From NCBI RefSeq assembly GCF_020881035.1, contig NZ_JAJITC010000008.1, positions 186,001-250,000 of the forward strand: a stretch of 64,000 nucleotides of DNA, written 5' to 3'. The first letter of the stretch is position 1. Every line of letters begins with the position of its first letter. This document shows positions 8,413 through 17,978 of the stretch, piece by piece. The stretch comes from Paraburkholderia translucens. GTDB lineage: Bacteria > Pseudomonadota > Gammaproteobacteria > Burkholderiales > Burkholderiaceae. A program made the position numbers and the translations under genes. The notes below the pieces were generated by a model, which saw only the letters and a list, made by a program, of their open reading frames with translations, ran no database searches and was not told the origin of the DNA.

Positions 8413-10197
8413 ATGCCCACCCCTTTCGCGCGCTACCTGTCTCTCGTACTGCTGGCTCTTGCGTGGATCCTGCCCTACGCAGTTGCCAACCATACATATC
8501 CGATCCCGACCTTCTACGCCGAATTCACCTCGCTCGCGATGTATCTGTTGACCGGCGCGGCCGTCGTGCTGCTGGTCAGGTCCGCGCGGCCGCGCGTGAG
8601 CTTCGCGTCGCCCACGGTCGCGCTCGTGCCATTGCTGTTCGGCCTTGTGCTGGTCGTGCAGACGCTGGTGTTGCCGGTCGCGCAACCGTCGATGAACTGG
8701 CTCGGCGCGGGCTTCCTGCTTGCCGCTTTGATGGCCGCGCATGTGGGCTATGGCTTCACGCGCGTGAAACTCGACGAGACCGCCTTGCGCTGGGCGGCGG
8801 GGGCGTTGATCGTCGGCGGTCTGTTTTCGGTGTTCAGCCAGGTGATCCAGCTGCTCCACCTCGAGACGCGGGTCGCGCCGTTCGTCGTCGCGTATAACGT
8901 GACCGTCGAGCGCCGGCCGTTCGGCAACATGGCGCAGGCAAATCATCTCGCGACGTATATCGCGTTCGCGATGGCGGGTGCGCTGTATCTCGTGCAGACG
9001 CGCCGCATCGCGGTGCCGGTCTGGCTGCTCGTGTCGACGATTTTCTCTGCCGGACTCGCGCTGACCGTGTCGCGCGGTCCGTGGCTGCAAATGGGTGTGA
9101 TCGTCGTGGCCGGTTTCTGGATGGCCTTCGCGCAGACGCGCAACGAGCCCCGGCTGCGTCGCAGCAACCGTGAATGGCTGGTTCCCATCGTGCTAGCGGT
9201 GCTGTTCTTCGTGGTCAACGCGCTGATCCGCTGGGCCAACGTGCGTTATCACTTCGGGCTCGCGCAGTCGGCCGCCGAGCGCTTCCAGGATGCCGGCCAG
9301 ATCGCACCGCGCCTCGCACTGTGGAAGTACGGCTGGACGATGTTCAAGGAGCATCCGCTGCTCGGCGTCGGCTGGGGCGAATTCCCGGGCTATCAATACG
9401 CGCTCGTCAGGCAGCTAGGCGGGGTCGAGATCGCCAACAACTCGCATGACATCTTTATCGACCTGCTCGCGAAAACCGGTCTGATCGGTCTCGGGATCGT
9501 GCTCGTGGGTCTCGTCGCGTGGCTCGTGCGTGTCGTGCGTGCGCCGCAAAGCGCCACGCGCGTATTCGGCATCGCGCTGATCGGCGTGCTGACGATGCAT
9601 GCACTTGTCGAGTATCCGCAGCAGTACATGTTCTTCCTGTTACCCTCGATGTTCGTGTTCGGCTTGCTCGAGACACGGCCGTTGCGCGCAATGCCCCCAG
9701 GCGTTTCGTTCGGCGCGTTTGCGGTCGTGGTGTTCGGCGGACTTGCCGCGCTGTATCCGGTGTATCGCGACTATGCGCGCGCCGAGGTGCTGTACTACGG
9801 CGCCCATCCGGCCGAGCAATACAGCGCCGCCCCGTCGGTCCTGTTCGGCTCCTGGGGCGAATACGGTCTCGCGACCTTGCAGCCGATGAATCCCCTGAAC
9901 CTGCAACGCAAGCTCGCCATGCACAAGCAGGCGATCTCGTTGTTGCCGGGCGAGACGGTGCTGCGTCGCTTTGCGGTGCTGCAGGCATTGACCGGCGACA
10001 CCGCGGCGGCGCTCGATACGGTCGAACGCCTGCGGATTTTCGCGGAGGAACTGAAGGACTGGCCCGCCCAGCTCGGCTATCTATACGAACTCGTCGACGA
10101 GCAGAAGTCGCTCGCGGGCTTCAGGGAGCAGTTGGTGAAGCGCTACGGCCCGCCGCCGGCCAATGCGGCGCCCGACGACAAGGGCGACGACGACTGA
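8413..10197 (+). CDS. pglL: PglL-family protein O-oligosaccharyltransferase
   Basis: A roughly 594-residue inner-membrane enzyme with more than ten hydrophobic segments and a C-terminal soluble region. It belongs to the Wzy/PglL superfamily, which transfers lipid-linked glycans to Ser/Thr of periplasmic proteins. Visible hallmarks are the RRPFGNMAQANHLATYIAF segment, SRGPWLQ, LLGVGWGEFPGYQY, and NNSHDIFIDLLAKTGLIGL, which contains the conserved periplasmic-loop histidine. The start is chosen at MPTPFARYL; ATG 8395 and GTG 8359 are alternatives and none has a clear ribosome-binding site. Location next to a pilin gene matches PglL/TfpO loci and suggests pilin as one substrate. Confidence 0.9.
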   Translation: MPTPFARYLSLVLLALAWILPYAVANHTYPIPTFYAEFTSLAMYLLTGAAVVLLVRSARPRVSFASPTVALVPLLFGLVLVVQTLVLPVAQPSMNWLGAGFLLAALMAAHVGYGFTRVKLDETALRWAAGALIVGGLFSVFSQVIQLLHLETRVAPFVVAYNVTVERRPFGNMAQANHLATYIAFAMAGALYLVQTRRIAVPVWLLVSTIFSAGLALTVSRGPWLQMGVIVVAGFWMAFAQTRNEPRLRRSNREWLVPIVLAVLFFVVNALIRWANVRYHFGLAQSAAERFQDAGQIAPRLALWKYGWTMFKEHPLLGVGWGEFPGYQYALVRQLGGVEIANNSHDIFIDLLAKTGLIGLGIVLVGLVAWLVRVVRAPQSATRVFGIALIGVLTMHALVEYPQQYMFFLLPSMFVFGLLETRPLRAMPPGVSFGAFAVVVFGGLAALYPVYRDYARAEVLYYGAHPAEQYSAAPSVLFGSWGEYGLATLQPMNPLNLQRKLAMHKQAISLLPGETVLRRFAVLQALTGDTAAALDTVERLRIFAEELKDWPAQLGYLYELVDEQKSLAGFREQLVKRYGPPPANAAPDDKGDDD

Positions 10198-10204
10198 TCG
10201 TGCG

Positions 10205-10240
10205 GCGCAAGCCTGGGCGCGTTGGCGCCGAGGCTTGCGC
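10205..10240. terminator. Branched hairpin between convergent pglL and MazG-like genes
   Basis: GCGCAAGCCT and AGGCTTGCGC form a perfect 10-bp stem; the enclosed 16 nt can form a second GGCGC/GCGCC hairpin. It lies between converging stop codons, which suggests bidirectional termination, though there is no T-run. Confidence 0.45.
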
Positions 10241-10250
10241 GCCCCGAAGT

Positions 10251-10601
10251 TCAAAGTTCGGAATACTTCGCGGCCGTGCCTCTCGCCTTGTCGACGGGAT
10301 AGCGCGCTTCGTTGAGCTTCAGCTTTTCCGCCGCTGCGTCAACCAGATCGAAGCCGGCGGTATGGGCGACCAGCAGCAGGTACATGAACACGTCGGCGCA
10401 CTCGTGCCTGAGGTTCGTCGATTCCGCCGGATCGTGAAGCAGCGCGTCGATCTGCGCATCGGTCTTCCACTGGATCGTCTCGAGTAATTCGCCCGCTTCG
10501 ATGCCGGTGGAAACGATCAGGTTGCGCAGCGTGTGAAACTGCTGCCAATCGCGCGCGTCGCGAAACGCCAGTAGCTGCTCGAGCAGTTCGTCGATGGTCA
10601 T
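10251..10601 (-). CDS. MazG-like nucleotide pyrophosphohydrolase
   Basis: A 116-residue all-alpha NTP pyrophosphohydrolase of the MazG/dCTPase (RS21-C6) type. The Mg-binding acidic helices are visible as IEAGELLETIQW and RHECADVFMYLLL (E-x-x-E and E-x-x-D motifs). The start is the ATG of MTIDELLEQLLAFRD; an upstream in-frame start overlaps moaC and adds unrelated residues. Such enzymes clear modified or excess dNTPs. It lies 31 nt after moaC and is probably co-transcribed. Confidence 0.88.
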   Translation of the reverse strand: MTIDELLEQLLAFRDARDWQQFHTLRNLIVSTGIEAGELLETIQWKTDAQIDALLHDPAESTNLRHECADVFMYLLLVAHTAGFDLVDAAAEKLKLNEARYPVDKARGTAAKYSEL

Positions 10602-10632
10602 TTTGGTATCCGGATAGTTGTCGAACGGCGCT

Positions 10633-11112
10633 TCAACCTTGCGCCACCCAATCTCCCGACTTCCCACCATGCTTTTCCATCACCTTCACATCGGTGATGG
10701 TCATGCCGCGATCGACGGCCTTGCACATGTCGTATACGGTCAGCAGTCCGACCTGCACGGCGGTGAGCGCTTCCATTTCGACGCCCGTGCGCCCGAACGT
10801 CTCCACCTGAACCGTGCAATGCACGCCAGGCATCTGCTCGTCGAGTTCGAAATCGGCCTTCACGCGTGTCAGCGCGAGTGGATGGCACAGCGGAATCAGA
10901 TCGGCGGTGCGCTTTGAGGCCTGGATCGCCGCGATGCGCGCGACGCCGATCACGTCGCCTTTTTTGGCCCTGCCGTCGCGAATCAGCGCGAACGTATCGG
11001 GCAGCATGCGGATCGAGCCGCGCGCGATCGCGATGCGCTTCGTCTCCTGCTTGCCGCCGACGTCCACCATATGCGCGTCGCCGGCCGCATCGAAATGAGT
11101 GAGTTCAGGCAT
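10633..11112 (-). CDS. moaC: Cyclic pyranopterin monophosphate synthase
   Basis: A 159-residue molybdenum-cofactor enzyme acting after MoaA to make cyclic pyranopterin monophosphate. The start is the ATG of MPELTHFD, with AAGGAG 6 nt upstream. Signature regions are [31 protein letters not shown], and [25 protein letters not shown] followed by the [13 protein letters not shown] loop. The length is standard. The divergent M48 protease gene begins 187 nt away. Confidence 0.98.
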   Translation of the reverse strand: MPELTHFDAAGDAHMVDVGGKQETKRIAIARGSIRMLPDTFALIRDGRAKKGDVIGVARIAAIQASKRTADLIPLCHPLALTRVKADFELDEQMPGVHCTVQVETFGRTGVEMEALTAVQVGLLTVYDMCKAVDRGMTITDVKVMEKHGGKSGDWVAQG

Positions 11113-11299
11113 GGTTGACTCCTTCAGAGGGCGCCTATCATAGCAGTGCGGCGCGCCCTCGAATCCTCGCGCCGACTGGTTACACTTGCGCTGTGTCGTG
11201 CTCTGCGTTTTGCCTTGTGCGTGCCCTGCGGCGCCTCTGCCCGTTATCTTAGTCCGGGCCGCGGGCGGCACTTTTCGACTTCGTCTGACGAGCTTCGCG

Positions 11300-13021
11300 A
11301 TGCATCCAGAACGGTTCCTCGCTGTATTCCTTTGCGTCGCACTCGCGATGCCGCCGGGCGCGTTCGCGCAATCGACCGGCGGAGCGGCCGTCGCACCGGA
11401 CACGTCGTCCTCGGAGGCGCCGCTCGTCAGCGGCCCGACCGACGCTTACGCCGATCCGATCCTGCCGTCCGACATCGCGCGCGGCGTGTTCGGCACCTAT
11501 GGCGGCGCGCAGAGCCGTTTCTCCGGCGGCGGCAACGGCAGCACAGCCGGCAGTAACGACTGGCGCGCGCCGATCGCCGCACAGCAATTGCCCGATCTCG
11601 GCAGCGGCGGGGCCGGCTCGCTGACCCCGCAAGCCGAGCGCAAGCTCGGTGAGCGCGTGATGCGCGAGCTGCGCCGCGACCCCGACTATCTCGACGACTG
11701 GCTCGTGCGTGACTACCTGAATTCGGTCGCGGCCAAGCTCGCGGCGGCGGCCAATGCGCTTTATATCGGCGGCTATCGTCCGGACTTCGAACTGTTTGCG
11801 GTGCGCGACGCGCAGATCAATGCGTTTTCGCTGCCGGGCGGTTTCATCGGCGTGAACACCGGGCTGATCGTGGCGACGCAGACCGAGTCCGAGCTCGCTT
11901 CGGTGCTCGGTCACGAGATGGGACACGTGCTGCAGCGGCACATCTCGCGGATGCTTTCGAACGGCGAGCGCAGCGGTTACGCGGCGCTCGCCGGTGTGCT
12001 GTTCGGCGTGCTGGCTGGCGTGCTCGCGCATAGCGGCGACCTCGGCAGCGCGATCGCGCTCGGCAGCGAAGCCTATGCGGTCGACAGCCAGTTGCGCTTC
12101 TCGCGATCGGCCGAGCAGGAAGCGGATCGCGTCGGCTTTCTGCTGCTTGCCGGCGCCGGCTACGACCCGTACGCGATGCCGGCGTTCTTCCAGCGGCTCG
12201 ACCGCGCAGCGATGAACGAAAACGGCATACCGGCCTACGCACGCACACATCCGCTGACCGGCGAGCGGATTGCCGACATGGAAGACCGCGCGCGTCGCGC
12301 GCCGTACCGGCAACCGCATCAGGACTCCGAGTACGGCTTCGTGCGGGCGCGTTCGCGTCTGTTGCAGGTCCACTCGCGCAGCGACTACGCGGACGAGATT
12401 TCGCGGCTGCGCTCGGAAATCGACGAGCGCACCGCGCTGAACGTCGCGGCGAACTGGTACGGCATCGCGTACGGGCAAATGCTGCTCGAGCGCTACGACG
12501 ACGCGGCAGCCTCGCTCGCGAACGCGCGCGCTACTTTCGTTTTGGGCGCGCGTGCGCAAGGCGAGCCGGAGCGCGATTCGCCGAGCCTCGACGTGCTCGC
12601 GGCCGATATCGCGCGGTCCGCGGGTCGCCCCGACGAAGCCGCGCGTCTCGCCGAGTTCGCGCAGAAGCGCTGGCCGCGATCGAACGCCGCGATCGACATG
12701 CATATCCGCACGCTGCTGACGCTGCACCGTTTCACCGACGCGCAGGCCCTCGCGAGGCAGGAAACTCAGGCGCATCCCGATCAATCCGCGTGGTGGCTGT
12801 ATCTCGCGCAGGCGAGCGCGGGCAGCGGCGATGCGTTGACGCAGCATCGCGCGATGGCCGAGAAATTCGCGCTGGAGGGGGCGTGGCCGTCGGCGATCCG
12901 GCAGTTAAAGGACGCGCGCGACCTGAAGACGATTGGCTACTACGACCTCGCGACCGTCGACGCGCGTCTGCACGAAATGGAGAACCGCTACAAGGAAGAG
13001 CGGCTCGACGAGAAGGGGTAG
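11300..13021 (+). CDS. Periplasmic M48-family metalloprotease with TPR tail (BepA-like)
   Basis: A 573-residue exported zinc protease. A Sec signal peptide (cleavage after AFA-Q at about residue 24) is followed by a Gly/Ser-rich stretch. The M48 domain has HEMGH at 205-209, and the third ligand Glu lies in [11 protein letters not shown]. The C-terminal half (around 330-573) is Ala-rich helical and looks like TPR repeats. BepA/YfgC proteins act in outer-membrane protein quality control, degrading stalled LptD and BamA substrates. The start is placed at MHPERFL, directly at the signal peptide. The converging hypothetical gene ends 11 nt after this stop. Confidence 0.93.
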   Translation: MHPERFLAVFLCVALAMPPGAFAQSTGGAAVAPDTSSSEAPLVSGPTDAYADPILPSDIARGVFGTYGGAQSRFSGGGNGSTAGSNDWRAPIAAQQLPDLGSGGAGSLTPQAERKLGERVMRELRRDPDYLDDWLVRDYLNSVAAKLAAAANALYIGGYRPDFELFAVRDAQINAFSLPGGFIGVNTGLIVATQTESELASVLGHEMGHVLQRHISRMLSNGERSGYAALAGVLFGVLAGVLAHSGDLGSAIALGSEAYAVDSQLRFSRSAEQEADRVGFLLLAGAGYDPYAMPAFFQRLDRAAMNENGIPAYARTHPLTGERIADMEDRARRAPYRQPHQDSEYGFVRARSRLLQVHSRSDYADEISRLRSEIDERTALNVAANWYGIAYGQMLLERYDDAAASLANARATFVLGARAQGEPERDSPSLDVLAADIARSAGRPDEAARLAEFAQKRWPRSNAAIDMHIRTLLTLHRFTDAQALARQETQAHPDQSAWWLYLAQASAGSGDALTQHRAMAEKFALEGAWPSAIRQLKDARDLKTIGYYDLATVDARLHEMENRYKEERLDEKG

Positions 13022-13032
13022 GGGCGCGCGCG

Positions 13033-13608
13033 TCAGACCTGCGCGGCGGGGCTCGCGACGAAGCCAAAGCGCGCAGCCACCTGATCGCGTCGCACGCTTT
13101 GCAGCGGCAACGTGACCTGCGCGCTCCAGTGGAATGCGCCGCTCATCGATCCATCGTCGGCGAGCGTTGCGTGGTCGCAGAAGATCTCGAGGTCGTGGTC
13201 ATGCAGGACGGCGATGCGCGGCGGCTGCGCGCGATCGGCGAACAGAATGCCGCCGTCTTCATCGACGAATACCGCCGCCGGTTCGAATGCGCCGCCGCCC
13301 TGGTCGTGCAACGCGAGCGTCCCGTCCGCGTGCGCGGATAACCTGACCACCCACGGCGTATAACCCAGCTCGACATAGACACGCTGCGGCCCGTTCTGGA
13401 AAAACCACTGCCCACGCTCATCGGCCTCGTAGTTCCGGTTGATGAAGCCGAGCAGCGCTTCGTGCCGGATCGGCGCGCCGGGCGCGCCGCTCGCCTGGGC
13501 CGCTTCGTCGCGCATGCGCCAGTTGCCGCGCCGGTCGAGCATCAGCCAGCCGGTGCAGCTCGGCACGTTCGGCCATTTGGCCAACGACTGTTTGACGATG
13601 TCATCCAT
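13033..13608 (-). CDS. Conserved hypothetical protein
   Basis: A 191-residue soluble protein. I associate it with a betaproteobacterial DUF2946-type family, but the number is from memory and unsure. Visible features are VPSCTGWLMLDRRGNWRMRDE near the start, INRNYEADERGQWFFQNGPQRVYVELGYTPW-type aromatic-rich strands, and HDHDLEIFCDHA. No signal peptide or membrane segment is seen. Its start overlaps the end of the YheT-like hydrolase gene by 8 nt, so the two are translationally coupled. Function is unknown. Confidence 0.85.
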   Translation of the reverse strand: MDDIVKQSLAKWPNVPSCTGWLMLDRRGNWRMRDEAAQASGAPGAPIRHEALLGFINRNYEADERGQWFFQNGPQRVYVELGYTPWVVRLSAHADGTLALHDQGGGAFEPAAVFVDEDGGILFADRAQPPRIAVLHDHDLEIFCDHATLADDGSMSGAFHWSAQVTLPLQSVRRDQVAARFGFVASPAAQV

Positions 13609-14653
13609 GATTGACGTGCTGTTCCAGATAGCCGAACACGCGCCGCGACAGCCAGTCGATGCGGCCCGGAAACGGCCCGGTCATGAAGCCCGCGTGGCCG
13701 CCGTGCTCGGGCTGGTCAAGCTCGACCGCAGCCGACACCTCGTGCCGCGACGGCAGCGCCTCGGCCGGCAGGAACGGGTCGTTGCGAGCGTTGAGCACGA
13801 GCGTCGGCACCTGAATGTGCGGCAGCAGCGGGCGGGTGGTTGCGGTGCGCCAGTAGTCGTCGGTATTGCGAAAGCCGTGCAGCGGCGCGGTCACGACGTT
13901 GTCGAACTCGTACATGGTACGGCTTGCGAGCATCGCGTCGCGGTCGAACAGACCGGGATACTGCTCGAGCTTCTGGTTGGCCTTGTGCTTCAGGGTCTTC
14001 AGGAAGTTGCGCGTGTAGACGAGACCGAAGCCCTGCGAGAGCGCACGGCCGCCCGCATGGACGTCGATCGGCGTCGAAATTGCGGCGGCGGCCGATACCA
14101 CTTGCGCCGCATCGTCTTGCCGCTCGCCGAGCCAGCGCAGCAGCACGTTGCCGCCGAGCGACACGCCTGCCGCGACCACCGGCCCGCGGTGCGCGGCGCG
14201 CAGGCGGCGCAGGATCCAGTCGGCCTCGTTGCTGTCGGCGAGATGATAGAAGCGCGGCAGCCGGTTCAACGGGCCGCTGCAACTGCGAAAGTGCGGCACC
14301 ACGCCGTGCCAGCCATACCCGCGCGCGGCCGCCATCAGCGTGGCCGCGTAGTGCGACGATGAACTGCCTTCGAGTCCGTGAAACAGCACGAAAAGGGGCG
14401 CCGCGTCGGTGGGGGGAGTATCGTGCGCGACCCAGTCGAGATCGATGAAATCGCCGTCGGGCGTGTCCCAGCGCTCGCGTCGAAACGACACCGCGGGGCG
14501 GCGCGCGAACAGCGACGGGACGATCGTCTGCGCATGCCGGTTAGGCAGCCACAGCGGCGCGCGGTACAGCAGCTCGACGCTCGCCTCGACGGCGGCCGCC
14601 ACCTTGGCGGGGGTGGTAGCGGGGGAAGCGGTTTTATCGGGCGTCGAACTCAT
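13601..14653 (-). CDS. YheT-family alpha/beta hydrolase
   Basis: A 350-residue alpha/beta hydrolase. An Ala/Thr-rich N-terminus precedes LYRAPLWLPNRHAQTIVPSL, a YheT/EMB8 hallmark. Further motifs are LFVLFHGLEGSSSSHYA (oxyanion region), nucleophile elbow AGVSLGGN, acid NARNDPFLP, and a histidine in PEHGGHAGF. Relatives are esterases of unknown natural substrate. The start is the ATG at MSSTPDK; no clear ribosome-binding site is seen. It overlaps the downstream gene by 8 nt. Confidence 0.92.
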   Translation of the reverse strand: MSSTPDKTASPATTPAKVAAAVEASVELLYRAPLWLPNRHAQTIVPSLFARRPAVSFRRERWDTPDGDFIDLDWVAHDTPPTDAAPLFVLFHGLEGSSSSHYAATLMAAARGYGWHGVVPHFRSCSGPLNRLPRFYHLADSNEADWILRRLRAAHRGPVVAAGVSLGGNVLLRWLGERQDDAAQVVSAAAAISTPIDVHAGGRALSQGFGLVYTRNFLKTLKHKANQKLEQYPGLFDRDAMLASRTMYEFDNVVTAPLHGFRNTDDYWRTATTRPLLPHIQVPTLVLNARNDPFLPAEALPSRHEVSAAVELDQPEHGGHAGFMTGPFPGRIDWLSRRVFGYLEQHVNHG

Positions 14654-14703
14654 ACCGGAGGACAAGCGGAAAAACGTGAATCCGAATCTGTAGTGGTGCC
14701 GCC

Positions 14704-15150
14704 TCAGTGCAGCGGGCCCTGACCATGCCGCATCTTCGTTGCGAACTGGCTGGCGGTCTCGTTCGGCATCGGGCTCGCGTGAATATGCGCAATGCGCCAT
14801 TCGCCGCGTTCGTGGACCATCACGTAGGTGGTGAAAACCATCGTGGGCGTGGCGGTCGGGTCGGCCGGGCGATGCGCTTCGGCAATCGCATAGACGACGG
14901 TGCCGAGGCTGTCGTAGACGCGGATGTCGAGCGGTTCGATCGACACCGGCATCGCTTCGAGCTGGACCTGCAAGCCATTGCGGATGCTGTCGAGACCGTG
15001 CAGATGCGCGCCGTCCGCACAGATGCAAGTGACGAACTCCTCGTCGATCCACAAGCCCATCAAGCTGTCGATATTGACCTCGGCGACGGCCTGATAGTAG
15101 GCGTTCAGGGTATCGGCGGCGGCTTCGAAGATATGGGCAAAACGTGGCAT
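14704..15150 (-). CDS. NTF2-like/SnoaL-type small protein
   Basis: A 148-residue protein with the NTF2-like cone fold pattern: an N-terminal helix with AYYQAVAEVNIDSLMGLW, then CICADGAHLHGLDSIRNGLQ, VVYAIAEAHR, and a final strand pair around VMVHERGEWRIAHIHASPMP. Such proteins are often annotated DUF4440/SnoaL-like and have no single function. It is 50 nt upstream of the YheT-like gene on the same strand and probably in one operon with it. Confidence 0.85.
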   Translation of the reverse strand: MPRFAHIFEAAADTLNAYYQAVAEVNIDSLMGLWIDEEFVTCICADGAHLHGLDSIRNGLQVQLEAMPVSIEPLDIRVYDSLGTVVYAIAEAHRPADPTATPTMVFTTYVMVHERGEWRIAHIHASPMPNETASQFATKMRHGQGPLH

Positions 15151-15317
15151 GGCTCGTCAGTCTCTTGTGCGCGGCGCGCGGTTGCGGGTCAGCGGTAGCG
15201 GGACGGTCCAATGCGCCGGACCTTCGCTCCCCGGCGTCAGCTTGCCCTCGCCGCAAGGCGCGAACGTGACGCGACGCGCGAAGGAGGCGTGCGGTGTTGC
15301 GTGCAAGTGCCAGTGGC

Positions 15318-16343
15318 TCAGCGCTGCGCGAGCAGCATGCCGCGCAAATCGCCGAAAACCTGCTCGGCGCTCAGTTGCTTCAGGCAGTTCAGATGACCGA
15401 GCGGGCACTCGCGCTCAAAACAGGGGCTGCATTCGAGATGAAGCCATTGTACCTTTGCGAGCTCGGACAAGGGCGGCGTGTGGCGCGGATCGGTCGAACC
15501 GTAGACGGCCACGAGCGGGCGGCGCAGCGCCGCGGCGACGTGCATCAGGCCGGAATCATTCGTGACGACCGCGTTGGCCCGCGAGATCAGCGCACAGGCC
15601 TCGCCGAGCGCCGTCTGGCCGCACAGGTTGCGCACGTTCGGCGCTTTCTCGGCGATCGCCTGCGCGAGCGGCGCGTCTTTCGGCGAGCCGAGCGCGACGA
15701 TCTGCGTGTATGGGAACGACTGGCCGACCATCCGCGCGAGCGACGCGAAATGCTCGGGCGGCCAGCGCTTCGCGGGGCCGTATTCGGCGCCGGGGCAAAA
15801 CACCAGCAGCGGCACGCGCGTATCGAGATTGAAGCGCGCCGACACGCGCGAGGCCTCGTTCAGATCCGTGTCGAGGCGCGGCATCGGCAGGTTCTCGGGG
15901 ACCTTGGCGCCGGGCGCATAGGCGAGGGCGGCGTAGTGGCCGACCATCGGCGGACGTTCGTCTTTGCGCGGATTCGCGTGACGCACGTTCAGCACGCCGT
16001 AGCGGCTCTCGCCGGTATAGCCGATGCGCAGCGGAATGCCCGCCAGCCACGGAATCAGCGCCGATTTGAACGAGTTCGGCAGCACGTAGGCCGCGTCGTA
16101 GCCGACGTCGCGCAAATCGCTCGAGAGCTGCCAGCGGCGTAGCATCTGCAGCTTGCCGTGCGCGAGATCGGTCGCGTAGACGTCGCGGATCTCCGGCATC
16201 CGTTCGAGCACGGGGGCGACCCAGCTGGGCGCGACCGCGTCGATGACGATGCGCGGATGCAATTTCACGAGGCGCGCAAACAGCGGCTGCGCCATCAATG
16301 CGTCACCGATCCAGTTCGGTGCGATAACCAACGCGCGACGCAT
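15318..16343 (-). CDS. waaF: ADP-heptose:LPS heptosyltransferase II
   Basis: A 341-residue GT-9 family glycosyltransferase that adds the second heptose to the LPS inner core at the cytoplasmic face of the inner membrane. Hallmarks are the N-terminal MRRALVIAPNWIGDALMAQPL, CPGAEYGPAKRWPPEHFA (ADP-heptose site), and NDSGLMHVAAALRRPLVAVYGSTDP. The C-terminus has the family Cys cluster CSPCFERECPLGHLNCLKQL. The start is the ATG before RRALVIAP; the upstream open frame adds no similarity. Confidence 0.97.
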   Translation of the reverse strand: MRRALVIAPNWIGDALMAQPLFARLVKLHPRIVIDAVAPSWVAPVLERMPEIRDVYATDLAHGKLQMLRRWQLSSDLRDVGYDAAYVLPNSFKSALIPWLAGIPLRIGYTGESRYGVLNVRHANPRKDERPPMVGHYAALAYAPGAKVPENLPMPRLDTDLNEASRVSARFNLDTRVPLLVFCPGAEYGPAKRWPPEHFASLARMVGQSFPYTQIVALGSPKDAPLAQAIAEKAPNVRNLCGQTALGEACALISRANAVVTNDSGLMHVAAALRRPLVAVYGSTDPRHTPPLSELAKVQWLHLECSPCFERECPLGHLNCLKQLSAEQVFGDLRGMLLAQR

Positions 16344-16579
16344 CAGAGTGAGTGTCCGGTGTCGATAGCGAGCGCCGCGCGCGCTGCGCGTGGCACTCGA
16401 ATGGGTAAAAGGGGAAAGCGGAAAACCGCGCGGCGCAAGCCGTTCGCCCATTCACGTCGCAATGACGATGCGGGCGGCCACGTGGCCGCGCGGCTCGAGC
16501 CTGAATTGCGGCGAGCGCGTGGTCCTAACCCCGCGCCGCGTGCCGCCCAAGCTGGCTCAGAACCGCTCGATGAGCCGGA

Positions 16580-16774
16580 TCAATGGCCCTTGATCACTTC
16601 GCCGTCGCGCAGCTTGTAGCGCGTGCTGCAGTACGGGCAACGCGCTTCGCCGTGCGAAACGTCGATAAAGACGCGCGGATGCGCGCTCCAGCGCGGCATG
16701 GCCGGATTCGGACAATACGCCGGCAGATCTTTTGCCGACAGTTCGACCAGCGGCATTTCCTTGATTTCGCTCAT
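16580..16774 (-). CDS. CHCC-type zinc-finger protein
   Basis: A 64-residue protein of the zf-CHCC family. The ligand pattern is visible as C21 (AYCPNP), H53-like position in DVSHGEARCPYCST, and the CPYC pair; it ends RYKLRDGEVIKGH, typical of this family in proteobacteria. The mitochondrial homologue is complex I subunit NDUFS6; the bacterial role is unclear. It lies 54 nt downstream of ilvE on the same strand, with waaF beyond. Confidence 0.9.
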   Translation of the reverse strand: MSEIKEMPLVELSAKDLPAYCPNPAMPRWSAHPRVFIDVSHGEARCPYCSTRYKLRDGEVIKGH

Positions 16775-16828
16775 GAGAGATTCTCGTTGTATGCGGGGTG
16801 CTTCCTGGACCTTCGCTCGGACGTTCGC

Positions 16829-17752
16829 TCAGATTTTCGTAAGCCAGTGCGCGTATTTCGCGTTCTTGCCGTTGACGACGTCGAAGAAGGCCGACTGCAG
16901 CTTTTCGGTGATCGGGCCGCGGGCGCCAGCGCCGATCGTGCGGTTGTCGAGCTCGCGGATCGGTGTGACTTCGGCTGCCGTGCCCGTGAAGAAGGCTTCG
17001 TCGCAGGTGTAGACCTCGTCGCGCGTGATGCGCTTTTCGATCACCTGCAGGCCCATGTCGCGCGCGAGCGTGATCACGGTGTCGCGCGTGATGCCGTCGA
17101 GGCACGACGACAGGTCCGGCGTGTACAGCTTGCCGTTGTTGACGAGGAAGAAATTCTCGCCCGAGCCTTCCGACACGTAGCCGTCGACGTCGAGCAGCAG
17201 CGCTTCGTCGTAGCCGTCGGCGACCGCTTCCTGGTTCGCGAGGATCGAGTTCACGTACCAGCCCGACGCCTTCGCGCGCACCATCGAGACGTTCACGTGA
17301 TGGCGCGTGAATGACGACGTCTTCACGCGGATGCCCTTGGTGATGCCGTCTTCGCCGAGGTACGCGCCCCACGGCCACGCGGCGATCGCGACGTGAATCG
17401 TATTGCCCTTGGCCGACACGCCGAGCTTCTCCGATCCGACCCAGATGATCGGGCGCAGATAGCACGAATCGAGCTTGTTCTCGCGGACCACCTCGCGCTG
17501 CGCGGCGGCGAGCGTTTCATGGTCGAACGGCACGTCCATCTGGAAGATCTTTGCAGAGTTCAGGAGCCGCTTGGTGTGCTCCTGCAGGCGGAAAATCGCG
17601 GTGGCGCCGGCGGCGGTCTTGTAAGCGCGCACGCCCTCGAACACGCCCATGCCGTAATGCAGCGTGTGGGTGAGCACGTGGATTTTGGCATCGCGCCAGT
17701 CGATGAGCTTGCCATCCATCCAGATCTTGCCGTCACGGTCGGCCATTGACAT
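16829..17752 (-). CDS. ilvE: Branched-chain amino acid aminotransferase
   Basis: A 307-residue fold-type IV PLP enzyme catalysing the last step of Leu, Ile and Val synthesis with glutamate as amino donor. It shows HTLHYGMGVFEGVRAY, the PLP lysine K161 in VRAKASGWYVNS, the SEGSGENFFLV cofactor loop, and FTGTAAEVTPI. The length matches the family. The divergent azlCD pair, a branched-chain amino acid exporter type, starts 226 nt away, a functionally sensible neighbour. Confidence 0.98.
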   Translation of the reverse strand: MSMADRDGKIWMDGKLIDWRDAKIHVLTHTLHYGMGVFEGVRAYKTAAGATAIFRLQEHTKRLLNSAKIFQMDVPFDHETLAAAQREVVRENKLDSCYLRPIIWVGSEKLGVSAKGNTIHVAIAAWPWGAYLGEDGITKGIRVKTSSFTRHHVNVSMVRAKASGWYVNSILANQEAVADGYDEALLLDVDGYVSEGSGENFFLVNNGKLYTPDLSSCLDGITRDTVITLARDMGLQVIEKRITRDEVYTCDEAFFTGTAAEVTPIRELDNRTIGAGARGPITEKLQSAFFDVVNGKNAKYAHWLTKI

Positions 17753-17978
17753 ACGGTTCTCCAGCAGGTGCGTTATGAGGTGCGGCCATGAGCGCAGGAC
17801 ATAGCCGGGAGCGCTATTTTAGCGTCTTTTGCACGCACAACGGGCATTGGAGCGCGCCCCGGAGGCTATAATCCGGCGCACGCATAAATCACATCCGGGT
17901 ACGCCGGCGGGCGGCCTCGCGACCCGGCTCCGACCGGGCCTTGCCGACGGCGCGCCTTGCGCCCGTATTCTTCTTCCG

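Noticed and set aside
11249..12847. 532-codon minus-strand frame opposite the M48 protease
   Set aside because: Arg-rich, no domain, and fully antisense to a gene with an intact HEMGH site and signal peptide.
13601..15256. 551-codon version of the YheT-like hydrolase
   Set aside because: The extra N-terminus is the NTF2-like gene read in another frame; the family alignment begins near ATG 14653.
15157..15408. 83-codon minus-strand frame between waaF and the NTF2-like gene
   Set aside because: Overlaps waaF, has no family similarity that I can see, and low-complexity composition. The 167-nt gap may simply be spacer.
16344..16579. Possible small gene between waaF and the CHCC zinc-finger gene
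   Set aside because: Open frames here are Arg/Pro-rich and lack a ribosome-binding site or similarity; treated as spacer.
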